Shown in pieces: positions 4,496-10,876 of a DNA stretch of 10,876 nucleotides (the stretch's first letter is position 1; every line of letters starts with the position of its first letter). The position numbers and the translations under genes were made by a program. The notes beneath the pieces were generated by a model. The model ran no database searches, was not told the DNA's origin, and saw nothing but the letters and a program-made list of their open reading frames with translations. This DNA is from DATFXF01 sp035258565 (GTDB lineage Bacteria > Acidobacteriota > Terriglobia > Acidiferrales > UBA7541), in assembly GCA_035258565.1 (NCBI GenBank), contig DATFXF010000056.1, positions 1 through 10,876 on the forward strand, written 5' to 3'.

Positions 4496-7232
4496 TCTGA
4501 TGAACTACCCCATAAACTGTTTCCATAGCTCTTTCCAGGGCAGATGTGTCTTTTCCGCCAGCCTCTGCCAGGTCCGGCCTGCCTCCTCCAGCACCCCCCA
4601 CTTCCCGAGCTACCGCCTGGACAATTCTCCCGGCGTGGAGTCGGTTCGTGAGGTCCTTGGTTACCCCGCCGATGATGGCTACCTTGCCGTTCTCGGTCGT
4701 GCCCAGTACTACCACGCCTGAGCCTAGCTTCTGCCGCAGGGCATCCACCAGTTGCCGCATGGCTTCACGCTCGATGTCCTCTACCTGGGCCGAGATGACC
4801 CGCACGCCCTTGACCGTCTTCGCCCTCTCGAGCAGATCATCCAGCCGGTTGTGCGCCGTCTTGTGTTTGAGTGCCTGGAGCTGCTTTTCGATCTGTTTGG
4901 AGGCCAGCGTTAGCCGCTCGACCGCGGCCGGGAGATCGTCTTCGCCCACCCGCAGAGTGGAAGCGAGCTGCCGGAGAGTGCCCAGAGCGCGCTGGTAATC
5001 CCCAAGTGCCCGGACGCCAGTGATGGCTTCGAGGCGGCGGATGCCCGCAGCCACGGATTGCTCCGCGATGATCTTGAACACGCCGATGTCACCGGTGCGG
5101 CGGACGTGTGTGCCGCCGCAGAGTTCCTTGCTGTAAAAGCCGCCCGCGGCCGCGGAGTCAGGAATGGTGACCACGCGCACGTTCTGTTCCGGGTACTTGT
5201 CGCCGAAGAACGCCAGCGCGCCCGAAGCCAGCGCATCGTCGAGCGTCGTCACGTCGGTGACCACCTCGACGTTTCGTAGGATCTCATCGTTCACCTCGAG
5301 CTCAATCTCGTGCAGCTCGTCAGCGTCGGGCGCGGCGAAGTGGGTGAAGTCGAAGCGCAGGCGGTCGGGAGCGACCAGCGAGCCCGACTGCTTCACATGC
5401 GTGCCTAAGATGTTGCGCAGCGCGGCGTGCATCAAGTGCGTGGCGGTGTGGTTGCGCTTGATGTGCTCGCGGCGCGCGGAGTCTGCAACGGCACTGACGC
5501 GGTCGCCCGTACGCAGCGTTTCTTTCGTCAGGACGCGATGCGCGATCAAGCCGGCCACGGGGTAGTACGCGCCGCGGACTTCGGCGAGTTGGAGGGTCTG
5601 GGCGTTGTCATAGAGAAAGCCGACGTCGGCCACCTGCCCGCCGGCCTCCGCGTAGAACGGGGTGCGGTCGAGAACGACTTCCGCTTCCGTACCCGGCGCA
5701 ACCTCGTTTACCAGGCCCTCTTTGGTGATCATGGCTTCGATGCGGCAATCGCGCGCGACCGCGCTGTAATAGAAGTCCGGCTCGGTTTGAAAGGTCTCGG
5801 CGAGCTTCGCGTAAATCGGGCTGGCCGCTTGTTTGTGCACGCCTTTCCAGGAAGCCCGGGCGCGCTCGCGCTGCTTCTCGAGCTCGCGATCGAAGCCGGC
5901 GCGGTCCACACGAAAGCCGCGCCAGGAGCCTTCGTCCTCCAGCAGGTCGAGCGAAAGCCCGTAGGTATCGTACAGTCGAAAGGCCGCCTGGCCCGAAAGC
6001 AGCAGCGGCCCGCCCTCGGACACCTCGGCTGTGCCGTCCTCGCGCCGCCTCAACCGCATGCCCGGCACGCCCTTGGCCGCGTTTTCCAGGTCGTCGTCCA
6101 GTTTCTTGAGTGCGAGCTTGAGCGTGTGCTCGTAGCGCTGCTCTTCGTTCTTGATCACCGCGTCCACGCGCGCGATGGATGCGAGCAGTTCGGGATACGG
6201 CTCGCGCATCAGCTCAGCCACCTGGCTGGCCATTTCAAAGAGAAACGGTCTTTGGAGCCCAAGCATCCGCCCGTGACGTACCGCGCGGCGAATGATCTTG
6301 CGCAGCACGTAGCCACGGCCTTCGTTCGACGGGAGCACGCCATCACCGACAAGAAACGCCGCGGCGCGGCTGTGGTCCGCCAGGATACGCAGCGATATGT
6401 CCGTCTCCTTGCTGTCGCCGTAGGGCTTGCCGGAGAGCTCGCTCGCAAACTCCACCAGCGGTCGGAGCAGGTCTGTATCGAAATTGCTCACCTTGCGTTG
6501 CAGCACGGCGGCCAGGCGCTCGAGGCCCGCGCCCGTGTCAATCGAGGGCTTCGGCAGCGGCTTCATCCCGCCGCTCGCGTCGCGGTTGAATTGCATGAAG
6601 ACCAGGTTCCAAATCTCCAGGTAGCGGCCGCACGCGCAGCCGAGCGCGCAATCGGTGTGACCTTGCTCGGAAGCCCGCGGGCCCATGTCGTAGTGGATCT
6701 CGCTCGATGGCCCGCAGGGCCCCGTATCGCCCATGGCCCAGAAATTTTCCCGCGAGCCAAATTCGTAAATGCGGTTCCGGGGGAGGCCCTGACTCAGCCA
6801 GTGCTCGTAGGCCTCCGTATCACGCGGAATCCCTTCTTCGCCCTTGAAGATCGTGGCGTAGAGCCTGTCGGGCGGAATGCGCCACTCCTTAGTGACCAAC
6901 TCCCACGCGAACGCAATGGCTTCTCTTTTGAAGTAGTCGCCAAAGGAGAAATTCCCGAGCATTTCAAAGAAGGTGTGGTGCCGCACTGTGCGCCCGACGT
7001 TTTCGAGGTCGTTGTGCTTGCCGCCTGCGCGGACACACTTTTGCACGCTTGCGGCTCGCTTGTAGTCGCGTTGCTCGAGGCCGAGGAAGACGTCTTTGAA
7101 CTGGTTCATCCCGGCGTTGGTGAAGAGCAGTGTGGGATCGTTCGTGGGTACGAGCGAAGAGCTGCGCACCACGCGATGCCCGTGACGTGCAAAAAAATCA
7201 AGAAATGTCCGCCGGATCTCGTTTCCCGTCAC
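4488..7232 (-). CDS. alaS: Alanine--tRNA ligase
   Basis: 914 residues, somewhat longer than the usual 875-880. It charges tRNA-Ala with alanine in the cytoplasm and clears mischarged Ser/Gly. The start is GTG at 7232, with GAGGG about four bases upstream. Class II catalytic core about 1-240: LLFTNAGMNQFKDVF (35-49), RHHTFFEMLGNFSFGDYF (84-101) and GAGLERLAAVLQ (234-245). A Cys-rich insert CALGCACGRYLEIW lies at 195-208. A tRNA-recognition helical domain follows. The editing domain has zinc ligands His595 and His599 (HTATH) and Cys705 and His709 (CGGTH). A coiled coil (about 765-800) leads to C-Ala with the conserved GGGRPDLAEAGG (882-893). All domains are intact. The gene sits after recX with 75 bases between, including a possible promoter. 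The long antisense frame over it is a shadow. Confidence 0.98.
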   Translation of the reverse strand: MTGNEIRRTFLDFFARHGHRVVRSSSLVPTNDPTLLFTNAGMNQFKDVFLGLEQRDYKRAASVQKCVRAGGKHNDLENVGRTVRHHTFFEMLGNFSFGDYFKREAIAFAWELVTKEWRIPPDRLYATIFKGEEGIPRDTEAYEHWLSQGLPRNRIYEFGSRENFWAMGDTGPCGPSSEIHYDMGPRASEQGHTDCALGCACGRYLEIWNLVFMQFNRDASGGMKPLPKPSIDTGAGLERLAAVLQRKVSNFDTDLLRPLVEFASELSGKPYGDSKETDISLRILADHSRAAAFLVGDGVLPSNEGRGYVLRKIIRRAVRHGRMLGLQRPFLFEMASQVAELMREPYPELLASIARVDAVIKNEEQRYEHTLKLALKKLDDDLENAAKGVPGMRLRRREDGTAEVSEGGPLLLSGQAAFRLYDTYGLSLDLLEDEGSWRGFRVDRAGFDRELEKQRERARASWKGVHKQAASPIYAKLAETFQTEPDFYYSAVARDCRIEAMITKEGLVNEVAPGTEAEVVLDRTPFYAEAGGQVADVGFLYDNAQTLQLAEVRGAYYPVAGLIAHRVLTKETLRTGDRVSAVADSARREHIKRNHTATHLMHAALRNILGTHVKQSGSLVAPDRLRFDFTHFAAPDADELHEIELEVNDEILRNVEVVTDVTTLDDALASGALAFFGDKYPEQNVRVVTIPDSAAAGGFYSKELCGGTHVRRTGDIGVFKIIAEQSVAAGIRRLEAITGVRALGDYQRALGTLRQLASTLRVGEDDLPAAVERLTLASKQIEKQLQALKHKTAHNRLDDLLERAKTVKGVRVISAQVEDIEREAMRQLVDALRQKLGSGVVVLGTTENGKVAIIGGVTKDLTNRLHAGRIVQAVAREVGGAGGGRPDLAEAGGKDTSALERAMETVYGVVHQML

Positions 7233-7266
7233 TGGTCCCTCAGCCTAAAAGGAAGGTCTGCGAGGC

Positions 7267-7296
7267 ATTATCGCAGACGCACAGCCGTCCCCGCAA
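7267..7296 (-). promoter_or_regulatory. Possible alaS promoter
   Basis: In the 75-base gap between recX and alaS the minus strand carries TTGCGG (7291-7296), an 18-base spacer and GATAAT (7267-7272, five of six -10 matches). Transcription would begin near 7260, giving a leader of about 28 bases that includes the GAGGG ribosome site. The -35 is weak. It suggests alaS need not depend on recX transcription. Confidence 0.35.
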
Positions 7297-7307
7297 CGCC
7301 GCAACCC

Positions 7308-7835
7308 TCAGGGATCATCCTCGGCGAGTGTTCCTTCCCCGACCCTGGCCAGATCTTGTTTAGTGAGCTTGCGTAACTCCGCGCGGATCAGGTCGGTGGA
7401 GAAGCCGGCGCGGACCAGGCTGCGATAGAGCAACGCAATCTGTCGCTCGTCAAGTCCGCCGCGGAGCTGTCCCAAGCGGCGCTCTAGCCGCTTGCGGAGG
7501 AGCCTCGCTTCGTCGGTCGTGGCAAAGACCTCCTCGAGCGCGGCCTCGATATGGCAGTCGGGCACGCCTCGCTTGCGCAACTCTCGGGTGATGCGGTAGC
7601 GACCCTGGCGGCGCGATTCCGCGCGATACCGGGCGAACTGAAGGGCGTAGTGCGCATCCTCGAGCAGCTTTTCGTCCTGGAGACGCTGGAGCACGCGAGG
7701 CACCGCAGCCTTTTCCGCCGCGCGGCGCTCGAGCGCCTCGCGCATCTCGGAGACGGAATGCGCGCGACGCATCAGGGCCCGCAGGGCGGCCCGGTAAAGC
7801 TCGTCCTCAGGCGAAAGCTTGCGCGGCGGGCGCAT
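7308..7835 (-). CDS. recX: Regulatory protein RecX
   Basis: 175 residues from the ATG at 7835; a TTG at 7856 would add seven residues. RecX family proteins bind RecA filaments and restrain recombinase and co-protease activity in the cytoplasm. The protein is almost entirely helical, charged and Arg-rich. It shows the three tandem three-helix repeats typical of the family: about 14-58 (ending QDEKLLEDAHYALQFARYR), 59-105 (RQGRYRITRELRKRGV) and 110-157 (LLRKRLERRLGQL onward). Length is normal. Neither start has a Shine-Dalgarno, and a promoter-like element ends only about 9 bases before the ATG, so the message may be leaderless. recX followed by alaS recalls the recA-recX-alaS order of other bacteria; recA itself is not in this window. 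Confidence 0.9.
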   Translation of the reverse strand: MRPPRKLSPEDELYRAALRALMRRAHSVSEMREALERRAAEKAAVPRVLQRLQDEKLLEDAHYALQFARYRAESRRQGRYRITRELRKRGVPDCHIEAALEEVFATTDEARLLRKRLERRLGQLRGGLDERQIALLYRSLVRAGFSTDLIRAELRKLTKQDLARVGEGTLAEDDP

Positions 7836-7843
7836 GGCAAGCA

Positions 7844-7872
7844 AGCATAGAAGCAAGCGAGCAGCGAGGCAA
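7844..7872 (-). promoter_or_regulatory. Possible recX promoter giving a near-leaderless mRNA
   Basis: The minus strand has TTGCCT (7867-7872), a 17-base spacer and TATGCT (7844-7849), each with four of six consensus matches. The expected transcription start falls at about 7836-7838, at or just before the recX ATG (7835). This agrees with the absence of a Shine-Dalgarno there. The element lies in the 93-base pilT-recX gap, which otherwise holds only a GCAAG-rich simple stretch. Confidence 0.3.
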
Positions 7873-7928
7873 GGACTCCCAGGAGAAGAAGGATTTGCCG
7901 TGGTGGGCTCAGAGCGACGCCGAAGACG

Positions 7929-9074
7929 CTAGCGCCCGCCGAAGCGTTCGAACTCGGTCAGGGTGCGCTCCATCTCCTCGCGGGCGGCATCGGCGGCGGA
8001 GCGGATGCCCTGCACGCGCAGCTTGAACTCGTCGGGGTTGGACGCCCGGATGAGCGCTTCCTCGTAGGTGATCAGTTGACGCGTGTAGAGGTCGTAGAGG
8101 GACTGGTCGAAAGTTTGCATGCTGTACTGGCTGGTGCCCGCGGCAATCGCGTCGTGAATCAGGCGCGTCTTGTCGGGGTTGATGATGCAATCGCGGATAT
8201 ACGCCGTGGTGATCATCACCTCGACTGCGGGCACGCGGCCCCGGTCGTCGGCACGGCGCACCAGTCGCTGGCTGACCACGGCCCTCAGCGTGGCGGCCAT
8301 TTGCAGCCGGATTTGCTTCTGTTCGGGCGGAGGAAAAACAGCGATGATGCGCTGGATGGTCTCGGTGGCATCGAGTGTGTGCAGGGTCGAGAGGACGAGG
8401 TGTCCGGTTTCCGCGGCGAGCAGCGCCGTGGAAATCGTTTCGAGGTCGCGCATTTCGCCCACCAGGATCACGTCGGGGTCCTGGCGTAGTGCAGCGCGCA
8501 AGGCAGTTGAGAAGTCCGCGGTATCCACCTCCACCTCGCGCTGATTGATGAAGCTTTTCTTGTCGCGGTGCAGGAACTCGATGGGATCTTCGATGGTGAT
8601 GATGTGGTCGGCGCGATGAGAATTGATGCGGTCAATCATGGCTGCCAGCGTCGTGGATTTGCCCGACCCAGTCGTGCCGGTGACGAGTACCAGCCCGCGC
8701 AGCTCTTCGCAAATGCGTTCGATCACCCGTGGCAGATTCAGCTCGTCGGAGGTGCGAATCTTCGTGGGGATGACGCGCAGCACCATGCCCACGTTGCCGC
8801 GCTGCTGGAAGACGTTGACGCGGAAGCGGCCCAATCCGGCGACGCCATAGGCCATGTCGAGCTCAGCAGTTTCCTTAAACTTCTGCTTCTGCCGGTTCGT
8901 CATCATGCTGAACGCCATGGAGAGCATTTCTTCCGGGGTGACGCGTGGGACATCCCCTTGCGGATGTAACACCCCGTCCACGCGCAGGTAGGGGTGGTTG
9001 CCCACCTTCAGGTGCAAGTCCGACGCCTTGCTCTCGACGGCGCGCCGCAGCAGATCGTCAATGCTCAGTGCCAT
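7929..9074 (-). CDS. pilT: Type IV pilus retraction ATPase PilT
   Basis: 381 residues. This hexameric cytoplasmic ATPase depolymerises type IV pili and powers twitching motility, adhesion and DNA uptake. The start is ATG at 9074; a weak GGCAGGG lies about 11 bases upstream. The N-terminal PAS-like domain begins with the typical SKASDLHLKVGNHPYLRVDG (15-34). The motor domain has Walker A GTTGSGKST (133-141), an Asp box TIEDPIEF (160-167), a Walker B-like VILVGEMRD (202-210) and a His box HLVLSTLHT (225-233). These match PilT rather than PilB: there is no N-terminal MshEN domain and no Cys4 zinc motif. The helix normally carrying AIRNLIRE reads YIRDCIINPDKT (292-303), with one extra residue. 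The C-terminal tail of about 30 residues is helical and charged. No other pilus genes are visible; it is flanked by the aquaporin (106 bases upstream) and recX. Confidence 0.95.
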   Translation of the reverse strand: MALSIDDLLRRAVESKASDLHLKVGNHPYLRVDGVLHPQGDVPRVTPEEMLSMAFSMMTNRQKQKFKETAELDMAYGVAGLGRFRVNVFQQRGNVGMVLRVIPTKIRTSDELNLPRVIERICEELRGLVLVTGTTGSGKSTTLAAMIDRINSHRADHIITIEDPIEFLHRDKKSFINQREVEVDTADFSTALRAALRQDPDVILVGEMRDLETISTALLAAETGHLVLSTLHTLDATETIQRIIAVFPPPEQKQIRLQMAATLRAVVSQRLVRRADDRGRVPAVEVMITTAYIRDCIINPDKTRLIHDAIAAGTSQYSMQTFDQSLYDLYTRQLITYEEALIRASNPDEFKLRVQGIRSAADAAREEMERTLTEFERFGGR

Positions 9075-9107
9075 GACCGAGAAGCCCTGCCTTTGAAACT
9101 CACAGCG

Positions 9108-9137
9108 ACACTAGCATCCGCTCGAAGGGTCTGGCAA
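9108..9137 (-). promoter_or_regulatory. Weak promoter candidate for pilT
   Basis: In the 106-base gap after the aquaporin stop the minus strand shows TTGCCA (9132-9137), 18 bases, then TAGTGT (9108-9113). The -10 match is poor, three of six. Transcription would start near 9101, leaving a leader of about 27 bases. No terminator-like hairpin with a T tract is seen between the aquaporin and pilT, so read-through is also possible. Confidence 0.2.
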
Positions 9138-9180
9138 GCGCGCCCCGCGTCACAGTTGCTGCGGAGTTAATGATGGACGA

Positions 9181-9873
9181 TCAAGCTTTTTTCAGAAAGA
9201 TGGTGTCGTAGAGCCAGCCCGCGGCCACGCCTCCCGCGAGCGGGCCCACCCAGTAAACGCTGTGGTTGGTCCAGTGCCGGGCGGCCATTGCCGGGCCGAA
9301 CGTGCGCGCTGGATTCATCGAGGCACCGGTCAGCGGGCCGCCCACCAAGATGTCCATGGCGATCGTGAGGCCGATGGCAAAGCCCGCGATCTTGCCGAAC
9401 GCGCCGCGCTCGTCGACCGCCGTGGCAAAGACGACGAAGACGAGGAGAAAGGTCATCACCGCCTCGAGGATCAGCCCGACGATACGAGTGAGATCCCGCG
9501 CCAGGTCCGGTGTGCCGAGCGCGACGGCGCGCCAAGTGTCCTCGGGAACGACGAGCCGGAGCAGGTAGGCGGCCGCGACGCCGCCAGCGAGCTGTGCCAT
9601 CCAGTAGGCCAGGCTTTCCCACGTGCCCATCTTTCGCGTCACCCAGAGGCCGATGGTGACGGCAGGGTTCAAATGCCCACCGGAGATATGTCCGACGGCC
9701 GAGACCATGATGGCGATGGCCAGTCCGTGCGCGACGGCAATCCCGAGCAAGCCGATGCCGCCCGGGTTCGTGGCTTTCAGGAACTGGTCGGCGCAGATTG
9801 ACCCGGCGCCGATGAAGATGAGTGTGAAGGTGCCGATGAACTCTGCAGCGAGCTTCTGGGGAACGTTGTACAT
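9181..9873 (-). CDS. Aquaporin (MIP family channel)
   Basis: 230 residues, the usual size for a bacterial aquaporin of the inner membrane. The start is ATG at 9873 with a GGAGG seven bases upstream. Six hydrophobic helices and the two half-helices are present: NPA 69-71 in GHISGGHLNPAVTIGLW and NPA 187-189 in SMNPARTFGPA. Aligned by eye to E. coli AqpZ, the selectivity filter is His49 (AqpZ Phe43), Ile175 (His174), Ala184 (Thr183) and Arg190 (Arg189). This His-Ile-Ala-Arg set is the plant TIP pattern and suggests a wider pore admitting water plus small solutes such as ammonia, urea or H2O2; that is inference. There is no glycerol-type Trp/Gly/Phe set. It appears monocistronic, with its own promoter at 9933-9961. 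A 264-residue frame over it in another phase is a shadow. Confidence 0.96.
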   Translation of the reverse strand: MYNVPQKLAAEFIGTFTLIFIGAGSICADQFLKATNPGGIGLLGIAVAHGLAIAIMVSAVGHISGGHLNPAVTIGLWVTRKMGTWESLAYWMAQLAGGVAAAYLLRLVVPEDTWRAVALGTPDLARDLTRIVGLILEAVMTFLLVFVVFATAVDERGAFGKIAGFAIGLTIAMDILVGGPLTGASMNPARTFGPAMAARHWTNHSVYWVGPLAGGVAAGWLYDTIFLKKA

Positions 9874-9880
9874 GCGTATG

Positions 9881-9885
9881 CCTCC
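9881..9885 (-). promoter_or_regulatory. Shine-Dalgarno of the aquaporin gene
   Basis: GGAGG on the minus strand, seven bases before the ATG at 9873. It is the clearest ribosome-binding site in the window and fixes the aquaporin start. Confidence 0.8.
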
Positions 9886-9932
9886 GGGTCGTCCTTTGCT
9901 CCGGCCAGCGCGGCCGTGCGCCGCCGGGCGCG

Positions 9933-9961
9933 ATTCTACTGGAAGGCCCCAGGCCAGTCAA
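9933..9961 (-). promoter_or_regulatory. Sigma70-type promoter of the aquaporin gene
   Basis: The minus strand has TTGACT (9956-9961), exactly 17 bases, then TAGAAT (9933-9938); both boxes match five of six consensus positions. Transcription would start near 9926, giving a GC-rich leader of about 53 bases that includes the GGAGG site. This is the best promoter match in the window. No operator-like repeat overlaps it that I can see. Confidence 0.6.
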
Positions 9962-10072
9962 AAGCGGCTTGTATTTGGCGGGTGACGCGAGGATGCTTCC
10001 CTCGTAATCTTGCGATGTCGGGCGACCTTGGCGGCCGGAGCCCCAGAACCGGGGCGGAGCTAGGTCAGCGAA

Positions 10073-10089
10073 CCCGCGCTGGGCGCGGG
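10073..10089 (-). other. GC-rich hairpin downstream of ilvE
   Basis: CCCGCGC and GCGCGGG flank three bases (TGG), a perfect 7-bp all-GC stem about 35 bases after the ilvE stop. No T tract follows on the minus strand, so it is not a canonical intrinsic terminator; it may protect the 3' end or pause polymerase. A second, 5-bp GCCCC/GGGGC stem lies at 10040-10055. Apart from these and the aquaporin promoter, the 9874-10124 gap holds nothing I can support. Confidence 0.35.
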
Positions 10090-10124
10090 GCCCGAGATGA
10101 CGGTCGAACTGGGACAGGCCTGGC

Positions 10125-10876
10125 TTACTGTGCCGTGGCGCCGACCGGCACGCCGACCGGCGTCAGCCAGTTGTGGCGATCTGGCTTCGCGCCGCTGGTG
10201 AGCGCGAAGAACTCATCCTGAAGTTTTTTGGTAACGGGCCCGCGCTGGCCACCACTCACTAGGATGCGGTCGATCGAACGCAACGGCGTGATCTCCGCAG
10301 CGGTGCCGCTGAAAAACACCTCGTCGGCAACATAAAGCATTTCGCGGGGAATCATCTGCTCGCTGACGGGAATCCCGAGGTCCTGGCAGAGCCTGAGGAC
10401 CGTGCGGCGGGTGATGCCCGGCAGCACGCTGGCTGCGAGCGGCGGCGTGATCACCGCGCCGTCCTGGACGACAAAGATGTTCTCGCCGGAACCCTCGCTG
10501 ACGTAGCCGTTCGCATCAAGCGCGATGCCTTCGACGTATCCGTTGACGATCGCCTCCATGCGAATGAGTTGCGAATTCATGTAGTTTGCCGCGGCCTTCG
10601 ACATGGCCGGCAGGGTGTTCGCAGCCATGCGCGTCCACGAACTGATACACACGTCCACGCCCTTCTCGATCGCTTCGGCTCCTAGGTAGCTGCCCCATTC
10701 CCAGCACGCCATGTAGACCTCGATGGGGCTGGGGAACGGGTTGACGCCAGCCTCGCCGTAGCCGCGCAGGACGATCGGCTTTACATAGCATGCGTTCATC
10801 TTGTTCACACGGACCAGCTCGACGGCCACCGCGCAGAGTTCATCGAGCGTATAGGGAAGCTCCATACGGTAGATAT
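10125..10876 (-). CDS. ilvE: Branched-chain amino acid aminotransferase, N-terminus missing
   Basis: The visible 250 residues lack roughly the first 55-60 of a protein of about 305 residues; the frame continues past the right edge (codons for Ile-Tyr-Arg precede the ATG at 10865, which is internal). A cytoplasmic PLP enzyme of fold type IV, it interconverts Leu, Ile and Val with their 2-oxo acids, the last step of their synthesis. The Schiff-base Lys lies in PAMSKAAANYMNS (residue 90 counted from the internal Met). Other hallmarks are EGIALDANGYVSEGSGENIF, LPGITRRTV and ADEVFFSGTAAEITPLRSID, which binds cofactor phosphate and substrate. The match is to IlvE rather than D-amino acid aminotransferase or aminodeoxychorismate lyase, judging by the close agreement with E. 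coli IlvE across TRMAAN to GPVTKK. The C-terminal tail PVGATAQ is a short extension. No downstream partner gene is nearby. Confidence 0.96.
   Translation of the reverse strand, partial: IYRMELPYTLDELCAVAVELVRVNKMNACYVKPIVLRGYGEAGVNPFPSPIEVYMACWEWGSYLGAEAIEKGVDVCISSWTRMAANTLPAMSKAAANYMNSQLIRMEAIVNGYVEGIALDANGYVSEGSGENIFVVQDGAVITPPLAASVLPGITRRTVLRLCQDLGIPVSEQMIPREMLYVADEVFFSGTAAEITPLRSIDRILVSGGQRGPVTKKLQDEFFALTSGAKPDRHNWLTPVGVPVGATAQ

Noticed and set aside
5427..7376. 649-codon open frame on the plus strand
   Set aside because: It lies fully antisense to the intact alaS gene and is Arg/Val/Ala/His-rich as expected of a GC-rich complement; no domain is recognisable.
9167..9961. 264-codon minus-strand frame overlapping the aquaporin
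   Set aside because: His/Arg/Gly-rich low-complexity translation in another phase of a gene with perfect NPA motifs; it also runs through the aquaporin promoter.

Overview
The window looks like a GC-rich Gram-negative chromosome segment, most likely an acidobacterium. That placement is an inference from a DUF6599-like exported protein beside peptidoglycan hydrolases, a PilT of the type seen in such genomes, and the general gene style; no 16S or other decisive marker is present. Every gene I can support is on the minus strand, so the window reads right to left. I see no transposase, integrase, tRNA, rRNA or CRISPR array.

Right end: a branched-chain aminotransferase (ilvE), cut by the window edge at its N-terminus, is followed by a 250-base gap. 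That gap holds GC-rich hairpins and a well-formed sigma70-type promoter for a monocistronic aquaporin. The aquaporin's predicted selectivity filter (His-Ile-Ala-Arg) resembles plant TIPs rather than AqpZ or GlpF. Next come pilT (pilus retraction ATPase), recX (RecA modulator, possibly leaderless) and alaS (alanyl-tRNA synthetase). The recX-alaS pair matches the recA-recX-alaS order known from other bacteria, but here pilT sits where recA would be.

Middle: directly after alaS is a cell-wall cluster. An SLT-type lytic transglycosylase with DUF4124-like motifs at both ends overlaps by ATGA with a TPR-AMIN-Amidase_3 N-acetylmuramoyl-L-alanine amidase. After 61 bases comes a secreted, C-terminally membrane-anchored protein of the DUF6599 type. 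An extended -10 promoter (TGTTATAAT) overlaps the alaS stop codon and could drive this cluster through a short leader with hairpin potential. Together the first two enzymes would cleave glycan strands and remove stem peptides during growth and cell separation.

Left end: the 274 bases between the DUF6599-like gene and the last reading frame hold the most intriguing non-coding signal. On the minus strand a promoter-like TTGACT-N18-TACACT is followed at the right distance by a roughly 90-base region with three consecutive hairpins. The last is a perfect 10-bp stem with a U-rich tail. It could be an sRNA ending in its own terminator, or an attenuator leader for the reading frame of unknown function that starts at 253 and runs off the left edge.
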